Source of the DNA: Amphiura filiformis | Taxonomy: Eukaryota > Echinodermata > Ophiuroidea > Amphilepidida > Amphiuridae | NCBI RefSeq assembly: GCF_039555335.1 | Contig: NC_092628.1 | Span: 64,303,235-64,367,234 of the forward strand | Direction of reading: 5' to 3' | Length of the DNA: 64,000 nt | In this document: positions 1 through 11,224 of the stretch, one piece after another | Position numbering within the stretch: position 1 is the stretch's first letter | Layout of the letters: the number at the start of each line of letters is the position of its first letter | The notes under the pieces: model-generated | Told to the model about the DNA's origin: nothing | The model's database searches: none | Seen by the model: only the letters and a program-made list of their open reading frames with translations | Made by a program: the position numbers and the translations under genes

Positions 1-398
1 GTGATACTGGTAGTCTATACAGTGTTTATATTAATGATAATCATCATGTAATAAATTGGTATCAAATGAGATGAGAGATCCTATATTTTTCTCATTAACA
101 TATTGAAATTACCCCCCCCGTTCATACACCCAAAACCTTTTAAACCCCCATATTCTGAACTCCTAAAATTTTTGATCCCCCCTACATATTTTCCAGGCCC
201 CCCACCAGAGTAGGCCTATTTATGAACACTCCCTATATGATTTCAGTGTAATCTACAATTAAGATGTAAAGGCCATAACACCGTAAATTTCGGAAAATTA
301 AAAGAGCATTTCATATTTGAAATAAATTCTTTGAATAGAAATAATATTCAAACAAAAACAAATAATAAAATAAACAAAACAAAAATATAAAAAATATC

Positions 399-470
399 GG
401 GCTCGTCCGGGAGTCGAACTCGGGACCTCTCGCACCCGAAGCGAGAATCATACCACTAGACCAACGAGCC
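399..470 (-). tRNA. tRNA-Pro (anticodon CGG)
   Basis: Read on the minus strand, this folds as a complete tRNA cloverleaf. The 7-bp acceptor stem GGCTCGT/ACGAGCC is perfect. The A box is TGGTCTAGTGG and the B box is GGTTCGA-like (AGTTCGACTCC). The anticodon stem CTCGC/GCGAG closes the loop TTCGGGT, giving anticodon CGG. It has no intron and no encoded CCA, as expected for a eukaryotic nuclear tRNA. A TTTT run follows within ten bases of the 3' end and would terminate RNA polymerase III. The body is almost the same as the vertebrate tRNA-Pro(CGG) that I remember, so this looks like a working gene and not a tRNA-derived repeat. Confidence 0.93.
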
Positions 471-1034
471 TTGCAGAATTCCTGGCCGCCATTCTTGCCA
501 TTAAACACATATTACTCATACCGGGATATAAATAACCATAAAAGCTCATAAACATGCCATAAACAAGTCGCTTTATTAATTTTCCGAGTAACTTTCTTTG
601 TTTATGTGGATAAATTGAAGGCCGAACATGTACACGCGCCACGATAGATATCGATAGCTCACCGTAGAACAAAAATGCCTTTAAAAGGGAAGCCGGACGT
701 TGAATAGCCCGAGGAGACACACAGCTATAAGCTCAGCTACACACAGGCTCCGCGCCGTCACTACGATTTGCACTGGCCTTCGGCTCCGTAACAAAGGAAC
801 TCATGTGTCGGGCTAGCAGTTGAAGTAAATGATAACTTGTAGGCCTATCGCCGTCCGCGTCCTGCCGCGCCGACCTGCTCTCACCGGCGATTTTTGGAGA
901 TTTTCAAATATTTTTGTTATTTTTCTTCTTTGCTCCTTTGTTTCTAAAATGGTTGAGCCAATCCATGTCAACTCCTGGGATGTGCACCGCAGCACCTCTT
1001 CAATTTTTTTCTTTTTCTGTGTGGTGCTAGATAT
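471..1034. other. Unannotated intergenic stretch
   Basis: No coding region, repeat or RNA is recognised. Base composition is closer to 45-50% GC around 600-900 than in most of the window. Short open frames here have no recognisable domain. Confidence 0.5.
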
Positions 1035-1242
1035 GGCCGTGTAAAATTAATATTTTGGTTCTCGTCCCTCCCTCCTCAATTTCTGGGATTTGTCAGATTT
1101 TTTTTTTTTTTTTTTTTTTTTAGATTTTTCAATTTGTTTAGACTTTGGAATAATTTATGAAATCTTCATACATATAAATAAAGTTTATTAGAGAACAAGC
1201 AACAATTACAAGTATTTTTATAAAAAACAAGGAAGAATATCC

Positions 1243-1275
<33 letters not shown>

Positions 1276-1429
1276 CTCATCGTTTCCTCGAGCACTGTTG
1301 GAGAAGACCGAAAACTACTGACAATGCTAATTTTACATTGGAAAAAAAACAAAACAAAAAACACCTCCCTCCCTCATCAATTCATGAAAATCCTCTGGAC
1401 GAGAACCAAAACATTAATTTTATACGGCC
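1035..1429. mobile_element. MITE with terminal inverted repeats and internal poly-T/poly-A
   Basis: Both ends carry the same roughly 34-bp inverted repeat, beginning GGCCGTRTAAAATTAATRTT and running on through a GGTTCTCGTCC motif. Inside lie a long T run (about 1090-1122) and a long A run (about 1243-1271), which could also pair with each other. There is no transposase frame, so this is a non-autonomous DNA element. No clear target duplication is visible, and the superfamily is not assigned. Confidence 0.7.
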
Positions 1430-2162
1430 TATTGGTGAGAAAGTAAAATCCTGAAAATTTGAGCTTCATATTCCATTTCGTTTTTCCGTGGTAGCAAGTT
1501 GAAATTTAGGGGGTCAGCGTAAAAAATGTGTTGCTGCGCGAAAGAGGGAACCCATACAATTTTTTAAAATAGGCCTATGTATCCTGGGGTGCTTCTTTGT
1601 GTAGAATTCAAATCTGCCATCAGCAAACTTGTAAGCCCTTTTATACTTAGATATAGGGCCCTCAAAATGCAACTTCATGAGGACCAACTTCGGGGGGTCA
1701 GAACTCCAAAAGTAAAAATAATTTTACTGTCCATTTTTTGGTCAGTCAAAGCCCTTTGGTGGGGGACATTACTCTTGTCCCATATTGAGCCTATTAGAAT
1801 ACTATTAGCTGAGATATTACCCATGCAAAACCCCAATTGTAGTTTTTTGTACATTTTGACCCCCCTGAAAACCAATGTCATTGTCAGACATTATGCCCCA
1901 CCATCAACTTCAGGTATGTTAAAAATATGTCCTTGGACAACATTTTGGCTTGGGGTCTCGATGGCTTTAACACATCAGTTAGGTTTTTAATTAATTAATT
2001 AAGGGAGGTGTAATGAGCGTGAACCTGGTTTGGATGCAGAGGGAGTGTGCCTGTAACAGACACAGCCACCAGAAAAGGACCAGCTCAGATCGCGCGCCAA
2101 ATAAGTTTGCAGTCCAGAAATTTCATTTTTTCTCAGCCTTGCAAAAAAAATAGGCAGAGGTG
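1430..2162. other. Unannotated; one long open frame without recognisable similarity
   Basis: A 137-codon frame runs 1577-1990 on the plus strand, but its composition and lack of any domain do not support a gene. The text looks like decayed repeat DNA. I see no promoter or splice signals. Confidence 0.35.
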
Positions 2163-2223
2163 GGAATCGAACCGGGACCTCGGTGTTGCAAAACCTACTA
2201 CGTTACCACTGAGCCAACTGACA
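2163..2223 (-). repeat. tRNA-related sequence (SINE head or tRNA pseudogene)
   Basis: On the minus strand there is a perfect A box (TGGCTCAGTGG, 2206-2216) and a perfect B box (GGTTCGATTCC, 2163-2173) at tRNA-like spacing. A TTTTTTTT run follows at about 2143-2150. The acceptor and T stems do not pair (T-stem CCCGG against CCCAC), so it is not a functional tRNA. A tRNA-derived SINE or an old pseudogene fits. The anticodon position would read TGC. Confidence 0.6.
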
Positions 2224-2459
2224 ATCAGCTATGAGAAGTTTGATAGTAATCCTTGATATTGCTGAATAGAATAAATCACTACTGATAGGTCTATTTATCT
2301 AATGTACGATGTTATTCAAATTGGCCTATAAACTAGGAATATAATGTGAAATGACTATCAATCGATCAATCAATCAAGTTGTCAAGTTATCAACAATCAA
2401 TAATAAACCGACGTAGGCCTATCATGGAATATTACTAACTAGGCCTACTTACTAATATA

Positions 2460-2532
2460 CCAAATAAATAAAATAAATAAATAAGTCAGTAAATAAATAA
2501 ATAGGCATAGGCCTAAATAAATAAATAAATAC
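2460..2532. repeat. (AAAT)n microsatellite
   Basis: Interrupted AAAT/AATA repeats, with a TAGGCCTA word embedded at 2508. Confidence 0.85.
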
Positions 2533-3484
2533 ATAATGCAGAATGCAGTTAGTATTTTAGTTGCAAAATTCAAACATTCTATTCACACATTCTATTATAA
2601 TTTTCTGCTATACACGCAAAGGACCTGTGCCTTTAATATGTCCGCGCCTAATCAATAATGAGTCTTTCACCATGCTCACACACCATGTTAAACTATTGTA
2701 TCCCTGCAAGTATTATCTACTGACCAAGTCCTAACAATGAATGAAATGGATGCTATAACGTACCCAATCAAGCGAACATATCAAGGTCATATCAGGGCGT
2801 TATACAAAGAATGGTCAAAGGTCAACGTTTCCAAAGAAGTATAGTAATAGATGTAGACACAAGCTTTCGTGCGGGAAACATAAACACATAGTCGTCAGTC
2901 GTGTGGGTTTTATGAGATTTGATACGGCGCTGAAGTCTATTGGCTGTCCCAAAATCAGTACCAGACCCGGTTTCCAGACGGCAATGTGTGTGTTGTTACA
3001 AGGAACGCAAACTCATTTTATCAATGAGTGAACCACATAGAGGAATACGACATCTATCGTGAGCCAATCTGCATTCTGTTGCCTGCAAAAGCCGACGATC
3101 AGGTAAAAATTCTAAAAGCAGCGTGACTAGATATTTGCGTTAATTTCATGATACGTGTGAAACGCATTGAAACGGCGCCTAATTGCAGTCATAAAATATA
3201 TAATATTAGTAAATCACCCAATCGAATGTTAACGTAGGTATGTGGAAAAGAACTGCAATAACAATAACAAACTATGTGCCCAAAGAGTTGTCTTTGGCAT
3301 GTCGCTTTTTTTGAAATATGACCAAAAATATCAAATTTTGGAAAAAACGCCCCAAAATTTAAAACAAACACGAACCCTCCAAAATAAATATCTATTAGCA
3401 CTCGGCGGCCCAGTCACTACCTGCCGCTGTGATTTGGGGTAACTCATTGCTTCCCTCTCCAGATACCGGAACTTCAAGGTCGCT
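2533..3484. other. Unannotated intergenic stretch
   Basis: I see no gene, tRNA or repeat structure here. Short open frames on both strands around 3190-3440 overlap each other and have no recognisable domain. Confidence 0.45.
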
Positions 3485-3538
3485 CATACCCCAGCCCTTA
3501 ATTCATTTATTAATTTATTTATTTATTAATTTATTAAT

Positions 3539-3577
<39 letters not shown>

Positions 3578-3669
3578 TTGATTGATTGACATGATTGATT
3601 GATTGATTGATTTATGTTTTTACTTATGAATATTTATTAATTAATTAATTAATTAATTAATTAATTAAT

Positions 3670-3752
<83 letters not shown>

Positions 3753-3911
3753 TTGATTGACTGATTGATTGACATGATTGATTGATTGATTGATTGATTT
3801 ATGTTTTTACTTAGGCCTACTTACTTAGGCCTACTTACTTACATACTTAGGACTTCTTACTTTTTACTTAATTACTTATTTATTTATATATTTATTTATT
3901 TATTTACATAT

Positions 3912-3954
<43 letters not shown>

Positions 3955-3998
3955 TGCCAATTTATTTATTTATATGTTTATTTATTTGCTTACTGACA
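3485..3998. repeat. (ATTT)n microsatellite block with internal duplication
   Basis: About 0.5 kb of ATTT repeats, interrupted twice by the same GATT/ATGTTTTTACTTA segment (near 3576-3620 and 3752-3812). This indicates a roughly 178-bp internal duplication. Peptides read through it (LFIY repeats) are artefacts. Confidence 0.93.
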
Positions 3999-4447
3999 AT
4001 ATCTGTTTTTTGGCCAAAATAGGGCAAAATTGTAAAATTTTCTGCGCATCGCGCGCATTCAATTAGCAAAATTCATGTTAATCTGGGGCTAAAATAGTCT
4101 GAAATTGAATTTTTTTCGCATGCTGTGCACGCAAATGTCCTATTAACATCGGAACAAAATATGTTAGTCCCCCTCTATATTATACGAAAACCAAAACTTG
4201 ACCACTGACTTGAAGAGTGCACATGCCTTCCTCAGCATGTGAGTTCGGGGCTTCCAAATTTTGGCCTGGCCCAAGGCCCCCATAAGGTAAATCCCGCCCT
4301 GGTTAAAAGGGCCCGTACTGCTACTTGTCCATGGGCCCCTGATGCTCTTGCTACGCCCCTGGTAAAGCGCCGGACGATGGTACAATTGCATGTTTTAAAA
4401 GCGCTCGATAGTAAGCACATAATTATGCTAACTATCAAGATTTTATG

Positions 4448-4640
4448 GTATGCTATCTTCAGATGATAGCAGCCAAGGTATGCCTATTATCACTCCGTAA
4501 ATATGCTATCTTAAGATGAGCATCAAGGTTTGTCTAATATCAATCTGTAAACATGCTATCTTCAGAAGAGAGTAGTCAAGGTGTGCCTCATACATGCTAT
4601 CTTCAGAAGATGGCAGCAAACGTGCATCTATTATCACTCC
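4448..4640. repeat. Palindromic 53-bp satellite, left fragment
   Basis: About four degenerate units share the core GCTATCTTCAGAAGATAGC and spacer words such as TCAAGG, ATCACTCCGTAAAT and ATCAATCTGTAAAC. The segment 4515-4640 recurs with few changes at 8274-8391 inside the main array. That shows this fragment was once joined to the array starting near 6041. Confidence 0.9.
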
Positions 4641-6040
4641 GCATGATGCAGTCATGTCTACAGTAGAATTCACCACGACCTTTGCAGAACTAAGGGGGTT
4701 CGAAACGATGTTTCTGGAAAACAGAAACTGAATTTAGAACCATTTGAATAGATTGAATAAGTTAAGCTAAATACACTGAGCAAAATAGTTTTTGTTTGAA
4801 GGAAATCGGACATACGGTTGTCAAGATATACATGTTTTTAGTTTCTTTGTATTCTATTGTTTTTGCCAATATATTGATGAAGTTAATGAGGAAAATTGGC
4901 ATAATGTGCTCATGAATATTCATGTTTGCCAATATTATACCAATATCTTATGAATAAACCTTCATACTACTTTTATTTTATATGATTTTGACATGAAACT
5001 TTGCCAATGTGTTTCTATGGCCTAAAACATTAACATGTGATTTTCCTGCCCATCTAATTTGCATATTTGCATAATTAATTAGCATTATACTTAAGGCTAA
5101 TTAATTATGCAAATAGATGGGCAGGAAAATCACATGTTAAAGGTTTAGGTCATAGAGACACATTGGCAAAGTTTCAGGTCAAAATTCTTAAAGGTAAAAG
5201 TAGTATGAAGGTTTATTCATAAAATATTGGGAAACTATTGGCAAAAATTAATATTAATGAGCACATTTTGCCAATTTTCCTCATTAACTTCATCAATATA
5301 TTGGCAAAAACAATAGAATACAAAGAATCTTTCAACAGCAATATCTCAAAAACCGTTTGTCCGATTTGGCACAAATTTTGGAATTAAGATTATTTTGCAT
5401 ATCTCTCTGCATCAAGTCTATTTTAATCTCAATCAGAGCAACTTGATTTTGCCTTTCGTACCACCTTAAACCCCATTAAAAGCTATTAAACCAAGATAAC
5501 ACTCATTGAAAACAGCTCAACTATGTTAAATCAGATCTTCTCTGGTTAAATCCACACTACACATGTTTCTGTTTACCTGTGCAATGAGCAATGAGCTGGT
5601 ATTATAGTTTCAGTTGGGTGAACGATTATAAAGCAAACGCAAGGTAACAATACTGTGTGGGCCTTTGTTTACGAAATGAGACAATAGTCTGCATATTGTT
5701 AACCAGCATTCTTGAAAATGAGAAACATAATGGTTGCAGACTTAACACGGTTTGGAAATAATTTCTTCATATTTTTTGGTGTTATCTGTCCTTTACATAT
5801 ATCCTTCCTAAAACACCAAAGTGCGAATATTTCCAAACACCTAAATTAGCTAAAAATTTCGGACATGTTACAAAACTATATTTTCTAGAATTTCAGAGAG
5901 AACTTTAAATATTGGCCGGTTATTATTTACACAGTGACGTTAACTAGGCAATGCCCATACATGTACTGTTTGTAGAGGTCACGCGTCAATGGTGAGAGTA
6001 CTGTGTATTATGTATATAGAAAATGGACAGTAACTGCAGT
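4641..6040. other. 1.4-kb block interrupting the satellite
   Basis: This block separates two satellite segments that are adjacent in the related stretch 8274-8540. It contains the long inverted repeat at 4770-5415 and about 0.6 kb of featureless DNA after it. It is probably an insertion, though deletion from the other copy is possible. Confidence 0.55.
4770..5415. mobile_element. Long inverted repeat (foldback element)
   Basis: Two arms of roughly 300 bp are inverted around about 5090-5095. Paired segments include the TTGCCAATATATTGATGAAG type sequence near 4865 and its complement near 5300, and the GATGGGCAGGAAAATCACAT stretch near 5115 with its complement near 5040. The arms differ by scattered substitutions and are near-identical towards the centre. 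It has no coding capacity. Transcribed RNA would form a long hairpin. Confidence 0.85.
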
Positions 6041-8835
6041 ATGGTTATAGCTTCAGTAAATAACAGTGAAGATTATTCCTATCACACCGTAGATATGCTA
6101 TCTTCAGAAGATAGTAGCCAACGTGATGTATCTATTACCAATCCGTAAACATATACTATCTTTAGAAGATAGCAGTCAAGGTGTGTCAATCAATCCGTAA
6201 ACATGCTATCTTCAGAGGATAGTAGTCAAGATGTGTCTCATATCAATCCGTAAACATGCTATCTTCAGAAGATAGCAGACAAGGTGTGTCTATGATCACT
6301 CCGTAAACACTTCAGAAGATAGTAGTCAACATGTGTCTATTATTACTCCATATAATGCTATCTTCAGAAGATAGTAGTCAAGGTATGCCTATTATCACTC
6401 CGTAAATATGCTATCTTCAGATGATGGCAGTCAAGGCATGTCTAATATCAATCCGTAAACATGCTATCTTCAGAAGATAGCAGTCAATGTGTGTCTATTA
6501 TCACTCTGTGATTATGCTATCTTCAGATGATGGCAGTCAAGGTATGTCTCATATCGATTCGCAAATATGCTATCTTTGGATGTTAGCAGTCAAGGTGTGT
6601 CTATTATCACGCCGTAAATATGCTATCTTAAGATAACAGAAGTCAGGGTGTGTTTAATATCAATTCGTAAACATGCTATCTTCAGAAGATAGCAGTCAAG
6701 GTGTGTCTATTATCACTCCGTAAATATGCTATCTTCAGATGATGGCAGTCAAGGCGTGTCTAATATCAATCTGTAAACATGCTATTCTCAGAAGATAGCA
6801 GTCAATGTGTGTCTATTACCACTCCGTAAATATGCTATCTTCAGAAGATATCAGTCAAGGTGTGTCTATTATCACGCCGTAAATATGCTATCTTAAGATA
6901 ACAGAAGTCAGGGTGTGTTTAATATCAATTGAAACATGCTATCTTCAGAAGATAGCAATCAATGTATGTCTATCACTCCGTAGATATGCTATCTTCAGAA
7001 GATAACAGTCACGGTGTGCCTAATATCAATTCGTAAACATGCTATTGTCAGAAGATAGCAGTCAAGGTGTGTCTCTTATCAATCCGTAAACATGCTATCT
7101 TCAGAAGATAGCAGTCAAGGTGTGTCTATTATCATCACTCCGTAAATATGCTATCTTCAGATGATGGCAGTCAAGGCGTGTCTAATATCAATCTGTAAAC
7201 ATGCTATTTTCAGAAGATATCAGTCAAGGTGTGTCTCATATCAATCCGTAAACATGCTATCTTCAGAAGATAGCAGTCAATGTGTGTCTATTACCACTCC
7301 GTAAATATGCTATCTTCAGAAGATAGCAGTCAAGGTGTGTCTATTATCACGCCGTAAATATGCTATCTTAAGATAACAGAAGTCAGGGTGTGTTTAATAT
7401 CAATTCGGAAACATGCTATCTTCAGAAGATAGCAATCAATGTATGTCTATCACTCCGTAGATATGCTATCTTCAGAAGATAACAGTCACGGTGTGCCTAA
7501 TATCAATTCGTAAACATGCTATTGTCAGAAGATAGCAGTCAAGGTGTGTCTCTTATCAATCCGTAAACATGCTATCTTCAGAAGATAGCAGTCAAGGTGT
7601 GTCTATTATCATCACTCCGTAAATATGCTATCTCCAGATGATGGCAGTCAAGGCGTGTCTAATATCAATCTGTAAACATGCTATTTTCAGAAGATATCAG
7701 TCAAGGTGTGTCTCATATCAATCCGTAAACATGCTATCTTCAGAAGATAGCAGTCAATGTGTCTATTACCACTCCGTAAATATGCTATCTTCAGAAGATA
7801 GCAGTCAAGGTGTGTCTATTATCACGCCGTAAATATGCTATCTTAAGATAACAGAAGTCAGGGTGTGTTTAATATCAATTCGTAAACATGCTATCTTCAG
7901 AAGATAGCAATCAATGTGTGTCTATCACTCCGTATATGCTATCTTCAGAAGATAACAGTCACGGTGTGCCTAATATCAATTCGTAAACATGCTATTTTCA
8001 GAAGATAGCAGTCAAGGTGTGTCTCTTATCAATCCGTAAACATGCTATCTTCAGAAGATAGCAGTCAATGTGTGTCTATTACCACTCCGTAAATATGCAA
8101 TCTTCAGATGATAGCAGTCAAGGTGTGTTTAATATCACTCCGTAAACACTTCAGAAGATAGTAGTCAACATGTGTCTATTATTACTCCATATATATGCTA
8201 TCTTCAGAAGATAGCAGTCAAGGTATGCTTATTATCACTCCGTAAATATGCTATCTTCAGATGAGCAGGCAAGGTGTGTCTAATATCAATCCGTAAACTA
8301 TCTTCAGAAGAGAGTAGTCAAGGTGTGCCTCATACATGTTATCTTCAGAAGATAGCAGCAAACGTGCATCTATTATCACTCCGTAATATATGCTATCTTC
8401 AGTAGATAACAGTCAAGATTATTCCTATCACTCCGTAGATATGCTATCTTCAGAAGATAGTAGCCAACGTGATGTATCTATTATATACTAATCCGTAAAC
8501 ATACTATCTTTAGAAGATAGCAGTCAAGGTGTGTCTTATATCAATCCGTAAACATGTTATCTTCAGAAGATAGCAGCAAACGTGCTATCTTCACTCATAT
8601 CTCAAGTTCAGAGGATAGCAGTCTGAGTGTGTCTAATATCAATCCGTAAACATGCTATCTTCAGAAGATAGCAGTCAATCATCATTATGTAAATAACTAA
8701 ATGTGCTAGCTTCTGAAGATATCAGTAAATGTCTAGGCTATCACTCCGTAATCATATACGACGTATATCTTTTCATATCAGTCAATGTGGGTCTATTATC
8801 ACTCCACAAACATGCTATCTTCATATGACATTTAA
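6041..8835. repeat. Palindromic 53-bp satellite array I
   Basis: Tandem units of about 50-53 bp, roughly 50 by length. Each holds the 19-bp odd palindrome GCTATCTTCAGAAGATAGC (9-bp arms, central A) and a spacer. Two spacer types recur: one with ATTATCACTCCGTAAATAT and one with AATATCAATCCGTAAACAT. A diagnostic variant unit with CTTAAGATAACAGAAGTCAG recurs with starts near 6611, 6876, 7351 and 7826, marking a higher-order repeat of about 475-477 bp. The last units (8580-8830) are strongly decayed. Short peptides read from it are repeat artefacts. Confidence 0.96.
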
Positions 8836-9270
8836 TTTACAGTGTACTGACGACCTATAGTTTGAGTATATACCTCTTTGTTTCTCGTATTTTATTCAGG
8901 ACCAGTCCAGCCCATACTTTTTTTCTCTGGTGTGCTGGATTACCGCAACGTGGACATCTTACGGGGAGAATCGGGTTTCATGTAAATGGACTAAAATTTG
9001 TGTTTTTTGGAATGTATAAGAAGTTGATCACTTTTTGATCTGGAAATGGGCCTTTTGCTGGACAGAGTTAATTGCATCACAGCTTGGGCCCGGTATCATC
9101 ATTGTTGTCGCTGTTGCTGCTGTACGTGTTGTCATGCATTTTGTTTTGTTCAACCTCAAATATTACACGATTGCTATATACCATGTGTCAATTATGCCGT
9201 AGGCCATATATTTCATAACTGATTATTATTTATAAAATAAAATAATGATGGTGTATAGTGACTACTGAAA
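8836..9270. other. Unannotated intergenic stretch
   Basis: AT-rich DNA with no recognised gene or repeat. Confidence 0.45.
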
Positions 9271-9272
9271 TA

Positions 9273-10112
9273 CAGGGTGAGTCAAAAAAAAGTGCAATAG
9301 AGCAAAGAATCGATATTTATGTAAGAACCAAGTTGAACTTTCCCTTTATTGAAAGTTTCTTTAAATGCCACACCTTCTGTGAAAAAATGAAGTGAATCAC
9401 AACTACCGTTTAATTTTTATGAGTCCTTTTGCTGCGATATCCAATTTCATTATTTGTCCACGAGATACCATGTATTTTGAATGAGAGCACACAATGCACG
9501 ATAAAGGCACCAGCTCTGAAACTGACTTTCACTTAAGTAAGGTTGATTTTTGCATTATTTTTTTTTCTGTTCAAACAAAATTTCTTGCATTATTTTAAGT
9601 CCTTCATACCTCACTCGACTCCAACTTTAATTCCAATATGTCCAACTTACGTGATATTTTGTAATTCACTAAACTTCAATTTTGCGTGCATTTCATTTCG
9701 ACATTTGAAAAACCCGCCTACAAATTTATATGGTTTTGAAAGAGAATAAACATCTTTAAAGTAAAGGTAAAATGAAAACAACAAATAATGTTTCTTTTAC
9801 TTAAACAAGACTAAGGGTACTAACACTTTGGGTGCTCCATTTTATTTCAATGCCTTAAAGGTTAAGAAAATGGCAGTTGTTCCAAATCTTCCTTACTCAG
9901 AGTGAGCTGATATTCAAATTTTAGATGTCTCTTGGACAAACATTAAAATTGGGTATCGCTATAAAACGGTAAATGCTAATTCCATAATTTTTTCACACAA
10001 GGTCACTAATAGATATATCATTTATAAAATGTTTTAAAACCTAAAAGTTTCAACTCGGTTCTTAAATTAAAATGGATTTTTTTCTCTATTGCACTTGTTT
10101 TGACTCACCCTG
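9273..10112. mobile_element. TA-flanked MITE with about 90-bp terminal inverted repeats
   Basis: The ends are CAGGGTGAGTCAAAA and its complement. The inverted similarity continues inward for about 90 bp, including AGTGCAATAGAG and TAAGAACC-AGTTGAA. TA dinucleotides flank both ends (9271-9272 and 10113-10114), as expected for Tc1/mariner-type target duplications. The interior is AT-rich with no transposase frame, so it is a non-autonomous copy. Confidence 0.85.
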
Positions 10113-10114
10113 TA

Positions 10115-10888
10115 TTATTTATGACATTAAGAGACGGCCTCGGTAAATTTTGAGGAATCGTATATTTTAAGCTTCAATGTGCAGTATTTCAAATATCATT
10201 GATTTTCGTTTAATTTAAATCACTTATTTTGAAAGCTCAAACAGTCAAATGGCAAGGATAGGTCTGCAATCATGCGTATCCTGTATAGCCATTAGCCCAG
10301 AATATATCTAGAAAAAAAATGTGCCATTTTAATAAAACAAAATAACTGGCAAGCATTAACACAGGCACATTTCTTGCTGTGTCTCATGCATGCGAAGTTA
10401 TGAATAATGCATTTGGGTGTGTTTTGGGCGTAGGTCTTATAGTAAACGTCTATTGTCGGGTACGATCGAGTGTAAAAATTGTCACACAAATATTATTTCA
10501 AATAACACGAGCATAAAAAAATGTTTGGTTGTCCTCGAACGAACAAGCGAATTTGAAAATCGGTGAAAAGGGTGAACGCCGAGTTTATTTTCTTAATTAG
10601 ACCAAAGCGTTTATCCTTTCAGGACGTTTGTATTATGATTTATGTTAAAGAGTACGAGTGGAATACGTAGTGGTAAATAAATAATTAAAGAGTTCAACAC
10701 TACACTATTTTGTCGCTAGGTCAACTAGCTTCTTCAGCAGATGGTGACGCTGTGGCGTCTTCAGCAAATGGTTACGCTGTGATGATGATGATAATTATAT
10801 CTTGTCTATAATCGGGATAGTCCTTTTTGATAGTCATCATGCAATATCTGCTGAAACAAAACGTTCAAGGTGAGCGAAATAATAGGTT
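10115..10888. other. Unannotated intergenic stretch
   Basis: No gene is recognised. A small direct repeat, CTTCAGCAGATGGT/CTTCAGCAAATGGT with GACGCTGTG, lies at about 10730-10780. Confidence 0.4.
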
Positions 10889-11224
10889 AGCAACTATTTT
10901 AAACTGTTGCGATTTGGTAGTTCACAGCATCTTGCGAATGGTAGTGAGCTTTTGCAAAAATTGCATTGATCATTTCATCGCGAGTGTGTAGAAGAATTCA
11001 AATATTACATTTATGTTGTAAAGAGGGCTGAAACAACAACACTTGTGTAAAACGTACAAACTCATTCACAACAATAAATCAAGCAAGTTTTCAAACTATA
11101 TGATTTGTAGAATGAACTTTTGCAAAACATCAAGGTGTTATTTTTCAGTAATATATTGATTTAGATAATGAAAATCGGGTTGTTTTTTGGCTGCTTCGAC
11201 CAACAATACCTCGCTTACCCTTAA
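10889..11224 (+). repeat. Dispersed repeat copy 1 (TTAA-type element, plus orientation)
   Basis: About 335 bp that match copies at 30155-30536 (same strand) and 50265-50645 (reverse). Shared words include GAATGGTAGTGAGCTTTTGC, TTGTAAAGAGGGCTGA and GGCTGCTTCGACCAACAATA. It keeps the right end (CTTACCCTTAA) but begins with AGCAACTATTTTAAACTG instead of the inverted terminal repeat seen in copy 3. Confidence 0.85.

Noticed and set aside
1577-1990. 137-residue plus-strand open frame
   Set aside because: No domain, poor composition for coding and an overlapping minus-strand frame. Not supported as a gene.
2163-2223. Functional tRNA-Ala
   Set aside because: The acceptor and T stems do not pair; only the promoter boxes are kept.
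7638-7832. Open frame with repeated peptide inside the satellite
   Set aside because: It arises from satellite periodicity (unit near a multiple of three in places) and is not conserved between units.
9543-9749. Possible transposase in the TA-flanked element
   Set aside because: The frame is short, AT-driven and lacks any DDE motif; the element is non-autonomous.
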